Counted from the stretch's first letter, positions 18,112-26,764 are shown. The stretch is DNA of 64,000 nucleotides from UMGS1663 sp963621995 (GCA_963621995.1 CAVFFZ010000001.1:186001-250000); one strand, 5' to 3'. A program made the numbers and translations. The notes: generated from the letters alone by a model not told the origin.

Positions 18112-18837
18112 TTATGCTAATTTTAATTTCATGGAATTTAAAATTTTCTTTTCTATTCTTGAAACTTGTACTTGACTAATTCCTAGTATTTTTGCTACTT
18201 CCGTTTGAGTTTTATTTTTATAATATCTAAGCAAAATAATTTCTTTTTCTCTTTGTTCTAAGTCCGTTATCATTTCCTTTATTGTTAGTTTATTTGTTAA
18301 TGTCTCTGCCTCATCTACATTTGTACTTAAAGTATCCAAAAATGATATTCCACCTTCTTCATTTGTATAACTATCTTCATATATAGAAATTGTTGGCTTA
18401 AGTGAATCTAATGCTACTGCAATTTCTTCCTTTGGCATTTTTAGCTGTTTAGCTATTTCTGTAATATTTATTTCTTCTCCTGTTTCTTTTAAATATTTTG
18501 CTTGTATATCTTTAATTTTTACTGCAAGTTCCTTTATGCTACGACTTACTTTTACACTTCCATCGTCTCTAATAAAACGCTTAATTTCTCCCAATATGTA
18601 TGGTACCGCATATGTAGAAAGTTTAACTTCAAAAGAAGTATCAAATCTTCTTATAGATTTAATAAATCCAATACTTCCAATTTGGTATAAATCTTCTAAT
18701 TCGTACCCTCTGTCTTTAAATCTTTTTACTATACCCCATATAAGTCCGTTATTTTCTTCAACTAATTTTGTCATCTTTTCTTGGTTTCCATTTTGCGCCT
18801 CTATAATATCTTCTATATTATTTTCATATATCACCAT
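18112..18837 (-). CDS. sigF: RNA polymerase sporulation sigma factor SigF
   Basis: SigF directs the first forespore-specific transcription. The protein of about 241 residues shows sigma region 2 (GLIWGIVKRF, ELEDLYQIGSIGFIKSIRRF), region 3 (SIKELAVKI) and region 4 with the helix-turn-helix KTQTEVAKILGISQVQVSRI. The start MVIYENN has GGGGAG 9 bases upstream; an ATG nine codons earlier lacks a ribosome site. It follows spoIIAB by 45 bp in the classic spoIIAA-spoIIAB-sigF order, so activity should be controlled by the partner switch of the two upstream proteins. Confidence 0.96.
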   Translation of the reverse strand: MVIYENNIEDIIEAQNGNQEKMTKLVEENNGLIWGIVKRFKDRGYELEDLYQIGSIGFIKSIRRFDTSFEVKLSTYAVPYILGEIKRFIRDDGSVKVSRSIKELAVKIKDIQAKYLKETGEEINITEIAKQLKMPKEEIAVALDSLKPTISIYEDSYTNEEGGISFLDTLSTNVDEAETLTNKLTIKEMITDLEQREKEIILLRYYKNKTQTEVAKILGISQVQVSRIEKKILNSMKLKLA

Positions 18838-18882
18838 TTGATGACTCTCCCCATAAATATTCATTTAAGATTGTGTATGTGT

Positions 18883-19368
18883 CTATTTTTTACTTATTTC
18901 ACTTAAGACTTTTTCTATATCTTGATCTGTTATTTCATCCTTCTTTATTAACTTTCTCATCGTTACTTTAGTACCTAAACCAACAATAGACTCTATTTTC
19001 ATTTCGTCCATAAAGCTTTCCATTATTGTAAAGCCCATTCCAGAGCGTTCTAAATTAGGCTTTGATGTATATAGTGGTTTTCTTGCTTCTTCTATATTTT
19101 CTATTCCTTTTCCTGTATCTGAAATTTCTATTGTTATTGAATTTCCTATAATTTTACAAATTATTTTTACTATTCCTTCTGTATCTTCGTATCCATGAAT
19201 AATACAATTTGTAACTGCTTCAGACACTGCTGTTTTTATGTCTGAAATTTCTTCAACAGTAGGATCTAGCTGTGCAGCAAATGCCGCTACACTAATTCTA
19301 GCAAAAGCTTCATTATTAGACTTACTTATAAATTCTAATTGCATTTCATTTTCATATATACTTTTCAT
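18883..19368 (-). CDS. spoIIAB: Anti-sigma F factor / serine kinase SpoIIAB
   Basis: SpoIIAB holds SigF inactive and phosphorylates SpoIIAA. The 161-residue GHKL-type kinase shows the N box EAVTNCIIHGY at about 49-59, the G1 box DTGKGI at about 84-89 and the lid ERSGMGFTIMESFMD at about 105-119. It begins 2 bp after the spoIIAA stop, so the two are translationally close, as usual for a partner-switch pair. Length is slightly greater than the Bacillus protein because of a C-terminal extension ending IEKVLSEISKK. Confidence 0.95.
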   Translation of the reverse strand: MKSIYENEMQLEFISKSNNEAFARISVAAFAAQLDPTVEEISDIKTAVSEAVTNCIIHGYEDTEGIVKIICKIIGNSITIEISDTGKGIENIEEARKPLYTSKPNLERSGMGFTIMESFMDEMKIESIVGLGTKVTMRKLIKKDEITDQDIEKVLSEISKK

Positions 19369-19370
19369 TT

Positions 19371-19685
19371 TTAACTTGCCTCCTTAATTTTGCATATTCT
19401 TGTTATTCCACTCATTTCAAATATTTTTTTCAATGTATGAGAGACATTTACTATTTCTAGGTCTCCTCCTATCATTTTCATCATTTTATATCTTCCTAAT
19501 ACCATTCCTATTCCTGCACTATCCATAAACTCCACATTACTAAAATCAAATATAACTTTTCTCGGCATATATCTAGTAATTTCATTGTCTGCTTTCCTCC
19601 TTAATTTTTCTACTTCGTGATGGTCTATTTCTTCTGTTATTTCTAGCAGAAGAAGCTTGTCCTGCTTATTGTAATTAACATTCAA
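19371..19685 (-). CDS. spoIIAA: Anti-sigma F factor antagonist SpoIIAA
   Basis: This STAS-domain protein frees SigF when it is unphosphorylated. The phosphorylation site is Ser56 in FMDSAGIGMVLGRYK. The length, 104 residues, is slightly below that of Bacillus SpoIIAA. The start codon is TTG, 8 bases after GGAGG; no ATG is available before the conserved LLLLEITEEIDHHEV. It is the first gene of the spoIIA operon and is preceded by a SigA-like promoter and two Spo0A-like boxes. Confidence 0.93.
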   Translation of the reverse strand: MNVNYNKQDKLLLLEITEEIDHHEVEKLRRKADNEITRYMPRKVIFDFSNVEFMDSAGIGMVLGRYKMMKMIGGDLEIVNVSHTLKKIFEMSGITRICKIKEAS

Positions 19686-19720
19686 ATTTTATACCTCCTT
19701 TTTCTTCTTTTGTTTGAATT

Positions 19721-19749
19721 ATTATATTTTATTTTCCATTATTTTCCAA
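19721..19749 (-). promoter_or_regulatory. SigA-type promoter of the spoIIA operon
   Basis: TTGGAA (19749-19744), 17-base spacer, TATAAT (19726-19721), about 30 bp before the spoIIAA start region. Confidence 0.6.
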
Positions 19750-19767
19750 GAGTGAATTATAGGAAGT

Positions 19768-19796
19768 TTTGACGATTTATAAGAAGTTTTCGACAT
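19768..19796 (-). promoter_or_regulatory. Spo0A box pair upstream of spoIIAA
   Basis: On the minus strand ATGTCGAAA (19796-19788) contains the Spo0A box core TGTCGAA. About 20 bp nearer the gene, TCGTCAAAA (19775-19767) is a degenerate second copy. The two lie in a direct repeat of the form GTCNAAAACTTCNTATAA, on one helix face, just upstream of the -35 hexamer. spoIIA operons are known Spo0A targets. Confidence 0.6.
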
Positions 19797-19831
19797 TATT
19801 TTGCTATTTTCCAGAACAAAAAAGCATCAAT

Positions 19832-19870
19832 AAAAAAAAGAAATGTTAGAGCATTTTACTCTAACATTTC
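19832..19870. terminator. Terminator of valS
   Basis: AAATGTTAGAG and CTCTAACATTT form an 11-bp stem with a T run on both sides, directly after the valS stop codon. Confidence 0.8.
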
Positions 19871-19875
19871 TTTTT

Positions 19876-22527
19876 TTATTTTAATCCTTCTAATCTTTCT
19901 TTTGCTGTTTGTAATAAGCCTTCATATTTAGCAAGTTTTTCTTTTTCTTCATTTATTTTTGTTTCTGGGGCTTTTGCCACAAATCCTGGATTTGAAAGCA
20001 TTTTTGTTGCTCTTTCTACTTCACTTGTCAATTTTTTAATTTCTTCTTCAAGTCTTGCTTTTTCTGCTTCTTTATCTATTAAATCTCCAAGCTCAATTAT
20101 TACTTCCATTTGTTTTGTCATAATTGAAGTTATATTTTCCATATTTACATCATTTTCTTCTTTTATTTCTAAATCTGTTGCAAATCCTAATTTTTCTATC
20201 ATTGCTTTTGAAGTTTCTAACATTTTTCTTAAATTTTTAGTTACAAAGATTAGTTTAGATTTTTTAGAAGGATGTATATTTTGCACTGTTCTTAAGTTTC
20301 TTATTCCTACTATTATTTCTTTTAACTCTTCTATAGCTTCTTCTTCATTTTCAAAAAAACATTCTTTATTATATTCAGGCCATTTTGAAATCATTATACT
20401 TTCATCATTATGATATAACTTCATAAATATTTCTTCTGTCATAAATGGCATAACTGGATGTAATAATTTTAGTGAATTTATTAATACTTTGTTTAATGTC
20501 CATAGACATGCATCTTTTGTGTTGCATTTTTCATCATATAAACGTGGTTTTACCATTTCTATATACCAATCGCAGAATTCGTTCCATATGAAGTCATATA
20601 TTTTTTGAAGTGCAACACCCATATCATAGTTATCTAAGTTTACACTTACTTCTTTTATAACATTGTTTAATTTAGATAAAATCCATTTATCTTCATAAGT
20701 TAAATTTGCAGGTAACTTTTCTGTTTTTAAATATTTTTCATCTATATCTTCTTTTATATTACCAAGTACAAATTTAGAAGCATTCCATAATTTATTTGCA
20801 AAGTTTGATGCTACTTCTAGTTTTTCTGGCATATATCTAATATCATTTCCTGCTGAAATTCCATATATTAAAGAGAAACGTAAACTATCAGTTCCATATT
20901 TTGCTATTATTTCTAATGGATCTATTCCATTACCTAAAGATTTAGACATTTTTCTTCCTTGGCTATCACGTACTATTCCGTGAATTAAAACATCTTTAAA
21001 TGGTTCTACTCCAGTATGTTTTATTCCAGAGAATATCATTCTTGCTACCCAGAAAAATATAATATCATATCCTGTAACTAATGTTGATGTTGGATAAAAA
21101 TATTTAAAATCTTCTGTTTGCTTAGGCCAACCTAATGTTGAAAATGGCCATAATGCAGAACTAAACCATGTATCTAATGTATCTTCATCTTGATGAACAT
21201 GTGTACTTCCACATTTACTACACTTTTCTGGAGCATTTTCTTCTACCATCATTTCATGGCAGTCTTCACAATAATATGCTGGTATTCTATGTCCCCACCA
21301 TAATTGTCTTGAAATACACCAATCTTTTACATTATCCATCCAAGCAAAATATGTTTTATCATATTTGGAAGGTATAAATCTTACTTTTCCACTTCTTACT
21401 GCTTCATTTGCTGGTTTTGCTAAAGGTTCCATTTTTACAAACCATTGCTCTGAAATGTGTGGTTCTATTGTATTATGGCATCTGTAGCATTTTCCTACAT
21501 TATGTGTATAATCTTCTATTTTTACTAAATCGCCTAATTCTTCTAGTTTTTCTACTATTTTTTTTCTAGCCTCTAGTAAATCCATTCCAGCATATTCTGG
21601 TACTAGATTTCCCATTTTAAAGTTTTCGTCAAATACTTCTATTATTTCTAAATTGTGAGTTAATGCTGCCTGGTAGTCATTTGGATCATGTGCTGGTGTT
21701 AATTTAACAGCACCTGTACCAAATTCTTTTTCAACAAATGGATCTGCTATAATTGGTATTTCTTTATTCATTATTGGAAGTATAACTGTTTTTCCAACTA
21801 AATCTTTATATCTTTCATCATCTGGATGAACTGCAACCCCTGTATCTCCAAGCATTGTTTCTGGTCTTGTTGTTGCAACTATAATATATCTATCTTCGTC
21901 TTTTACTTTATAACGAATATGCCATAAATGTGTTGGTTCTTCTTCATATTCAACTTCTGCATCTGAGATAGATGTGTTGCAATATGGGCACCAGTTTATC
22001 ATTCTTTTTCCTTTATAAATTAATCCTTCTCTATAAAGTTTTATAAATACATATTTAACTGCTTCAGATAAGCCATCATCCATTGTAAATCTTTCTCTTG
22101 ACCAATCACAAGAGCATCCCAATTTTTTAATTTGATTTACAATTGCTCCACCATATTCTTTTTTCCAATCCCATGCTCTTTCTAAAAATCCTTCTCTTCC
22201 AATATCTTCTTTTGTAATTCCTGCTTCCTTCATTTTTGCAACTATTTTAGCTTCTGTTGCAATTGCAGCATGGTCTGTTCCAGGAATCCATAAAGCATTA
22301 AACCCTTGCATTCTTTTATATCTAATTAATATATCTTGTATTGTTTCATCTAAAGCATGACCCATATGAAGTTTTCCTGTAATATTTGGTGGTGGAATAA
22401 CTATTGTATATGGCACTTTTGTTCTATCATCTGATGGTTTAAAATATCCTTTTTCCTCCCAACTTTCATATAATTTTTCTTCAAAGTCTTTTGGATTATA
22501 TTTTCCTTCTAGCTTATGTTTACACAT
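19876..22527 (-). CDS. valS: Valyl-tRNA synthetase
   Basis: This class I synthetase charges tRNA-Val. The 883-residue protein has the HIGH motif in PPPNITGKLHMGHALDETIQ at about residue 50, zinc cysteines CPYC / CYRC / CEDC-type pairs, the KMSKS loop in DSQGRKMSKSLGNGIDP at about 520, and a C-terminal coiled coil rich in Glu and Lys (about 815-883) that grips tRNA. AGGAGG lies 8 bases before the ATG. Unlike tyrS and ileS it has no T-box in its 100-bp upstream gap. Confidence 0.96.
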   Translation of the reverse strand: MCKHKLEGKYNPKDFEEKLYESWEEKGYFKPSDDRTKVPYTIVIPPPNITGKLHMGHALDETIQDILIRYKRMQGFNALWIPGTDHAAIATEAKIVAKMKEAGITKEDIGREGFLERAWDWKKEYGGAIVNQIKKLGCSCDWSRERFTMDDGLSEAVKYVFIKLYREGLIYKGKRMINWCPYCNTSISDAEVEYEEEPTHLWHIRYKVKDEDRYIIVATTRPETMLGDTGVAVHPDDERYKDLVGKTVILPIMNKEIPIIADPFVEKEFGTGAVKLTPAHDPNDYQAALTHNLEIIEVFDENFKMGNLVPEYAGMDLLEARKKIVEKLEELGDLVKIEDYTHNVGKCYRCHNTIEPHISEQWFVKMEPLAKPANEAVRSGKVRFIPSKYDKTYFAWMDNVKDWCISRQLWWGHRIPAYYCEDCHEMMVEENAPEKCSKCGSTHVHQDEDTLDTWFSSALWPFSTLGWPKQTEDFKYFYPTSTLVTGYDIIFFWVARMIFSGIKHTGVEPFKDVLIHGIVRDSQGRKMSKSLGNGIDPLEIIAKYGTDSLRFSLIYGISAGNDIRYMPEKLEVASNFANKLWNASKFVLGNIKEDIDEKYLKTEKLPANLTYEDKWILSKLNNVIKEVSVNLDNYDMGVALQKIYDFIWNEFCDWYIEMVKPRLYDEKCNTKDACLWTLNKVLINSLKLLHPVMPFMTEEIFMKLYHNDESIMISKWPEYNKECFFENEEEAIEELKEIIVGIRNLRTVQNIHPSKKSKLIFVTKNLRKMLETSKAMIEKLGFATDLEIKEENDVNMENITSIMTKQMEVIIELGDLIDKEAEKARLEEEIKKLTSEVERATKMLSNPGFVAKAPETKINEEKEKLAKYEGLLQTAKERLEGLK

Positions 22528-22557
22528 ATTTTTTCCTCCTCTTTATATTATTTAAAA

Positions 22558-22578
22558 TTTTAAGTCCGTCTCTAAAAT
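22558..22578. repeat. REP-like hairpin, decayed, upstream of valS
   Basis: TTTTA and TAAAA enclose AGTCCGTCTC. Only part of the GTCCGTCCC core survives. Confidence is low because the stem is short. Confidence 0.35.
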
Positions 22579-22626
22579 AAAAAAATTACAAACAAAAAAC
22601 TCACCCTCATAATAAGGGCAACTATT

Positions 22627-22827
22627 TTATTTAATATTTAAAAATACTACTACAAAACCTAATATAAATAGCAAAAATCCACCTATTTTAAACCATTTAG
22701 CTCCCTCATTTTGGTCATGAAAGCTAAACCATTTTTTAGCTTGTTTTCTTGCATCATATATCATAATAACACCTAACATTGCTAATAGCATTCCTATTAA
22801 AATACAAATTATATTTATTAATTCCAT
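22627..22827 (-). CDS. Small two-helix membrane protein, unknown
   Basis: The 66-residue protein has two hydrophobic helices (about 3-24 and 48-64) joined by a polar loop with YDARKQAKKWFSFHDQNEGAK. AAAGGATG precedes the ATG by about 8 bases. I do not recognise a family. It lies 15 bp after the aldose-epimerase-like gene and is probably cotranscribed with it. Base composition matches its neighbours. Confidence 0.6.
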   Translation of the reverse strand: MELINIICILIGMLLAMLGVIMIYDARKQAKKWFSFHDQNEGAKWFKIGGFLLFILGFVVVFLNIK

Positions 22828-22842
22828 ATTTTTTACATCCTT

Positions 22843-23706
22843 TTAGAAAAATTCTACTGTATATTTACATTCATATTCTTGCTTTGGTGGCAATAATAGT
22901 ATGTCTGTTTTTTTTCTAAATACTCCTGAACCATTTACATTATCTGCTGTTGTCATCCAAGGTTCTATGCATATAAATGGTGCTCTTGGCTTTGTCCATA
23001 TAGCAAGATATGGAAAACCTGTAAAGTCCATTGTAAGTATTGTTTTTCCATTATTTTTTAAACTTACTTTATTTGATTTTAGACCTTTCATAATGATTGC
23101 ATCATTGCTAAATGAACTGGCATTTAAAGGAACTACTCTTTTGTTTTCTAATATATTTTTAGCATATTCCGTTCCTATTAATCCATCTACTAGATATAGA
23201 AAATGAATTTTATCTTCTTCCTCTTCAAATTCTAAATAATAATTTCCTTTATCTAATTCTTCTCTATTTATTTTAAATGCTGGATGTCCACCTATACCAA
23301 ATGGCATATCTGTGTTACCCTCATTTATTACTTTATAAATTGTTGTTAACTTATTTCCGTCTGCTCTATATGTTACTGTTAAAGAAAATTCATATGGATA
23401 TTTATCTATTAGTTTATTATCACTTCTAAATACATAAGAATGAAAATTATCTAACTTTGTTAAAGGTTCAAATTCCATATCTCTAGCAAAACCATGTTGT
23501 TGCATTTCATATGTTCTACCATTTATAATGGTTTGATTTTTCTTACATTTTCCAACCGTAGGAAATAATACTGGCCAATGTCTTTTCCAGTATATTCTTC
23601 CATTTTCATCTGTGCAATTTTCACCTTGATGTATCTTTTCTTCACCATTTATTTTGAAGCTTACTAACTCTGCACCATATTTTGAAGTTAGCATTTGTGT
23701 ATACAT
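22843..23706 (-). CDS. Aldose 1-epimerase family protein (LacX-like)
   Basis: This cytoplasmic protein of 287 residues has the galactose-mutarotase fold. Candidate catalytic residues lie in MQQHGFARD (about 68-76), IGGHPAFKI (histidine near 143) and FICIEPWMTTAD (glutamate near 250). The N-terminus GAELVSFKINGEE and the RYWPVLFP-like block (WKRHWPVLFPTVG) match the LacX/YeaD-like branch, which act on sugars or sugar phosphates; the true substrate is unknown. No sugar-uptake genes are nearby. Confidence 0.88.
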   Translation of the reverse strand: MYTQMLTSKYGAELVSFKINGEEKIHQGENCTDENGRIYWKRHWPVLFPTVGKCKKNQTIINGRTYEMQQHGFARDMEFEPLTKLDNFHSYVFRSDNKLIDKYPYEFSLTVTYRADGNKLTTIYKVINEGNTDMPFGIGGHPAFKINREELDKGNYYLEFEEEEDKIHFLYLVDGLIGTEYAKNILENKRVVPLNASSFSNDAIIMKGLKSNKVSLKNNGKTILTMDFTGFPYLAIWTKPRAPFICIEPWMTTADNVNGSGVFRKKTDILLLPPKQEYECKYTVEFF

Positions 23707-23804
23707 AGAAATTTTCTCCTTTTCCCTTTATTTTCCCTTATTATCTTATTCTTTTTTTATGTAAATGTCAAGATTTTTGAAGAAAAATATAACATTTTGT
23801 ATTT

Positions 23805-23958
23805 AAAGAGGCATAATTAATATTTTTAGACATTTTAGAAACCATTTCATGCCTCGTCTTTGTTCACCCGCCAAATTTTATGTAATAAAATTTGCGTGGA
23901 ATATTTTGCGAAGCATTTTTATATTTTAGGAAAGTTTGGAGAACTTTCCTAGAATATA
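23805..23958. repeat. Dispersed multi-hairpin element, copy 2 (inverted)
   Basis: Read on the minus strand it has three parts. The first is a hairpin TAGGAAAGTTCTCCAAACTTTCCTA. The second is a stem with CGCAAATTTTA / TAAAATTTGGCG. The third is GAACAAAGACGAGGCATGA with a partner ATTATGCCTCTTT. Parts two and three match 4694-4817, and the first matches 44566-44605. It is the most complete copy. Confidence 0.75.
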
Positions 23959-23993
23959 AAAAGTGAGACTAACTTATTTTATAAATTAGTCTC
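23958..23993 (-). terminator. Terminator of rplU-rpmA
   Basis: On the minus strand GAGACTAA and TTAGTCTC pair around a 13-base loop and are followed by ACTTTTTAT, just past the rpmA stop. Confidence 0.65.
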
Positions 23994-24010
23994 TGTAATA
24001 AATTTATTAT

Positions 24011-24280
24011 TTATGCTTGTGCTTCCTCTACTGGATAAACACTAACTTGTTTTTTATCTTTTCCAAGTCTTTCAAATTTAACATTTCCATCTACTAATGC
24101 AAATAATGTATCATCGCTTCCGATTCCAACATTTGTTCCTGGATGGAATTTAGTTCCTCTTTGTCTTACTAGAATATTTCCAGCTAATACAAATTGACCA
24201 TCTGCTCTTTTTAAACCAAGACGTTTTGATTCACTGTCTCTACCGTTCTTAACACTACCTTGACCTTTCTTATGAGCCAT
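24011..24280 (-). CDS. rpmA: 50S ribosomal protein L27
   Basis: L27 reaches the peptidyl-transferase centre with its N-terminus. The 89 residues begin MAHKKGQGSVKNGRDSESKR. This is the short, E. coli-like start; most Firmicutes carry an extra N-terminal peptide that is removed by the protease Prp. The gene follows rplU by 56 bp, with no room for the prp gene that normally lies between them, which agrees with the missing extension. Confidence 0.96.
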   Translation of the reverse strand: MAHKKGQGSVKNGRDSESKRLGLKRADGQFVLAGNILVRQRGTKFHPGTNVGIGSDDTLFALVDGNVKFERLGKDKKQVSVYPVEEAQA

Positions 24281-24336
24281 GTTTTCTCACTCCCTTCGTG
24301 TTTTTTTATATATCCGTTTATAAATTTTGATTTAAA

Positions 24337-24759
24337 TTATGCTTCTACTTTTTCTGCTTTAGCTTCTGTTGCTTTTTTTGTTGTAGTTGCTTTTTTAGTT
24401 GTTGTTTCAGCTTTTGCTTCTGCTTTTTCTGCAGTAGCTTTTGCTGCTGGCATAGCTATTTTAGTAATTTCTACTTTTGTAAATGGTTGTCTATGCCCTT
24501 GTGTTCTTCTGTAGTTCTTTTTAGCTTTATATTTGTAAACTACTATTTTCTTACCTTTACCATGTTCAACTACTTTTCCTTCTACTTTAATACCTTTAAC
24601 ATATGGAGCTCCAACTTCTACTTTTTTATCGTCAGATACTAAAACTACTTTATCAAAAGTAACTTTTTTTCCTTCTTCTGCGTCTAATTTTTCGAAGAAT
24701 ACTACATCTCCTTCTGCTACTTTGTATTGTTTTCCACAGCTTTCAATTATTGCGTACAT
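24337..24759 (-). CDS. rplU: 50S ribosomal protein L21
   Basis: The first 100 residues are a normal L21 (MYAIIESCGKQYKVAEGD, YKAKKNYRRTQGHRQPFT). An Ala/Lys/Thr/Glu-rich tail of about 35 residues follows (TTTKKATTTKKATEAKAE), which is longer than in typical L21 and probably unstructured. It is the first gene of an rplU-rpmA operon and is preceded by a conserved-looking L21 leader. Confidence 0.96.
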   Translation of the reverse strand: MYAIIESCGKQYKVAEGDVVFFEKLDAEEGKKVTFDKVVLVSDDKKVEVGAPYVKGIKVEGKVVEHGKGKKIVVYKYKAKKNYRRTQGHRQPFTKVEITKIAMPAAKATAEKAEAKAETTTKKATTTKKATEAKAEKVEA

Positions 24760-24785
24760 TAATTGTACACCTCCTCTTATATGTA

Positions 24786-24862
24786 TACTCGCTAAGCATA
24801 AAATACTAGGCAGCTAATATATAAATTAGCATTTTGTGCCCGACCTAGGCGGCTTACAGATA
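24786..24862 (-). promoter_or_regulatory. L21 leader RNA
   Basis: The minus strand carries GTAAGCCGCCTAGGTCGGGC, an ATGCTAATTTATATATTAGC hairpin, GCTGCCTAGTAT and GCTTAGCGAGT, a layout that resembles the L21 leader known upstream of rplU in Firmicutes. It would let L21 regulate its own synthesis. I could not run a covariance search, so the match is by eye. Confidence 0.6.
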
Positions 24863-24883
24863 CTAATTTTAACATATTCTACT

Positions 24884-25600
24884 TTATTTGTCAATCTTTT
24901 CTAGTTTAAATTTTAAATAATCTCCACTAATTAATTTTAAATTTATTCCTTCTACATTTCCTTCTATTGCATCTTTGTGTGATGCACCATGTAAATGTCC
25001 ATAATAGCATCTTTTTACATTATATTTTTTCATTACGTCTAAAAATTCTGAATTGTATGTATATTCATTTTTCATATATGTAGCAAGTACTGGGGGATAA
25101 TGCATAATACAAATTATTTCTTTTTGTTCTTCATATTTTTCTATAGCACTTTTTAGAGATAATTCAAGTCTTGCTGCTTCTCTTTTTACCATTTTGCGAC
25201 TATTTTCTGTATCTAAAAGTGCCCATCCTCTTGTTCCTACTATAATTTTGTCTTCTATTAGAAAACTATTATTATATAAAAAATCTATATTATTAAAATT
25301 ATTTTCTTCTAAATATTTTTTCATAGCTGTTACAGTTGTCCACCAATAATCATGATTTCCTTTTAGCATAATTTTCTTTCCTGGAAGTGCACATAAATAT
25401 TCAAAATCTTTATATGTGTCTTCTAAATAAGTAGCCCATGAAAAATCACCAGCAAGAATTACTGTATCTTCATTTTTTACTTTTTTATTCCAATCTTCCT
25501 TTATCTTTTCTGTATACCCTTGCCATCCATCACCAAATACATCCATTGGCTTATTAACTCCAAATGGCAAATGTAAATCTCCCATTACATATATTGACAT
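24884..25600 (-). CDS. Metallophosphoesterase family protein
   Basis: This 238-residue cytoplasmic protein has the full calcineurin-like motif set: GDLHL (7-11), GDFSW (about 51-55), GNHDYWW (about 81-87), a histidine in MHYPP and GHLHG near 195. Such motifs bind two metal ions. The specific substrate is unknown; related genes are frequent in Clostridia as predicted phosphohydrolases. It stands alone between rplU and the TSCPD gene, each with its own spacing. Confidence 0.88.
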   Translation of the reverse strand: MSIYVMGDLHLPFGVNKPMDVFGDGWQGYTEKIKEDWNKKVKNEDTVILAGDFSWATYLEDTYKDFEYLCALPGKKIMLKGNHDYWWTTVTAMKKYLEENNFNNIDFLYNNSFLIEDKIIVGTRGWALLDTENSRKMVKREAARLELSLKSAIEKYEEQKEIICIMHYPPVLATYMKNEYTYNSEFLDVMKKYNVKRCYYGHLHGASHKDAIEGNVEGINLKLISGDYLKFKLEKIDK

Positions 25601-25612
25601 ATTCTCTCCTTA

Positions 25613-25670
25613 TGTCAGTAGGAATGTTCCTTATTAACACTTTTTGTGTCAGTATTGACACTCCTTACTC
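25613..25670. repeat. Repeat fragment with GTGTCA/TGACAC palindrome
   Basis: GTGTCAGTATTGACAC is followed by TCCTTACTC. On the minus strand this reads TAAGGAGTGTCAA, the same word found at the end of the GTTCC-class repeat and in the ribosomal spacer repeats. Confidence 0.4.
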
Positions 25671-25928
25671 TTTATTATTATCTATTTTTTTATAATTTTC
25701 TAAAGCTTTTGCAACTTGATCTGGACAAGATGTTCCTTTGTCTCCACATTGAATTCCTTTTAATAGTTTAATTACTTCATCTACATTTCTATTTTGTACT
25801 AATTTTGAAACTCCTACTGTATTTCCAGGACATCCTCCTACTATTTTTAGACTTTTTATTATATTATTTTCTATTTCAATTATTATTTCTCTTGAGCAAA
25901 CTCCCTCTGGTCTATATCTATATTCCAT
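25665..25928 (-). CDS. TSCPD domain protein (TIGR03905 type)
   Basis: This small protein of about 87 residues contains KIVGGCPGNTVGVSKLVQNR and the signature CGDKGTSCPDQVAKAL near its end. The domain resembles the C-terminus of vitamin B12-dependent ribonucleotide reductases; free-standing members are common in anaerobic Firmicutes and have no settled role. The start MEYRYRPEGVCS has AAGGAG 9 bases upstream. It begins 77 bp after tcdA and is probably cotranscribed. Confidence 0.85.
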   Translation of the reverse strand: MEYRYRPEGVCSREIIIEIENNIIKSLKIVGGCPGNTVGVSKLVQNRNVDEVIKLLKGIQCGDKGTSCPDQVAKALENYKKIDNNKE

Positions 25929-26005
25929 TTTTTTCTTCTCCTTTTTTATCATAATCATCCATAAAATGATATACTTCTTCTTAATATCTTTCCATTTTAT
26001 TCTCT

Positions 26006-26764
26006 TTAATGTAAGCCAATAATATCTTTTATAACTTCTCCTGCCATAGATAATCCTGCAACTGATGGCACAAATGATATACTTCCTGGAACTTGATTTC
26101 TTTCGGCACATTTTCTTTTTGTTCCCGGTGGACATATACAATTTGTTTTACAACTACATTCCAATGTTTCGTCTGGTTTTATTGGTTCTTCTTTTGAATA
26201 AATAACCTTTAAGCTATCTATATTCCTTTTTCTTAATTCCTTTCTCATTACTTTAGCAAGTGGACATATACTTGTTTTATATATATCTGTGACTTCAAAT
26301 TCTAAAGGATTAAGTTTGTTTCCTGTACCCATTGATGAAATTACTGGAATATTCATTTTTTTGCACTGTTCTATAATTTCAATTTTTGCTGTAACTGTAT
26401 CTACACAATCAAGTACATATGATAAGCTTTCGTCTATAATTTTTGTTTCAGAATCTGGCATAAAAAATTCTTGATATGTTTCCACATTTGCTTTTGGATT
26501 TATTTCTAATATTCTTTCTTTCATCACATCTACTTTATATTTTCCTATTGTTTTTCTTGTTGCAATTATTTGTCTATTTAAATTTGTTAAACAAATTTTG
26601 TCATCATCTATTAATACAAAGTTTTCTACTCCTGCTCTTACTAATCCTTCTACTACAAATGAACCTACTCCACCTATTCCAAATACTGCAACTTTTGCTT
26701 TTTGTAATTTTTCTATTCCTTCTTTTCCTATTAACAGTTCTGTTCTTGAAAATTGATTTAACAT
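26006..26764 (-). CDS. tcdA: tRNA threonylcarbamoyladenosine dehydratase
   Basis: TcdA uses ATP to convert t6A at tRNA position 37 into cyclic ct6A. The 252-residue E1-like protein has FGIGGVGSFVVEGLVRAGV for nucleotide binding at about 33-51, the DDDKICLTNLNRQI loop at about 57-70 and VLDCVDTVTAKIEI. A cysteine-rich stretch (CSCKTNCICPPG) lies near the C-terminus. It follows tsaD, whose product makes t6A, so the pair would act in sequence on the same base. Confidence 0.92.
   Translation of the reverse strand: MLNQFSRTELLIGKEGIEKLQKAKVAVFGIGGVGSFVVEGLVRAGVENFVLIDDDKICLTNLNRQIIATRKTIGKYKVDVMKERILEINPKANVETYQEFFMPDSETKIIDESLSYVLDCVDTVTAKIEIIEQCKKMNIPVISSMGTGNKLNPLEFEVTDIYKTSICPLAKVMRKELRKRNIDSLKVIYSKEEPIKPDETLECSCKTNCICPPGTKRKCAERNQVPGSISFVPSVAGLSMAGEVIKDIIGLH

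Noticed and set aside
22528..22626. T-box expected before valS
   Set aside because: No GGTGG-ACC core is present in the gap; only a weak REP-like remnant is seen.
24281..24336. prp gene between rplU and rpmA
   Set aside because: The gap is only 56 bp.
25929..26141. N-terminal extension of the TSCPD protein overlapping tcdA
   Set aside because: The extra 71 residues are Lys/Arg/Tyr-rich, come from another frame of tcdA and have no ribosome site, while MEYRYRPEG has one.
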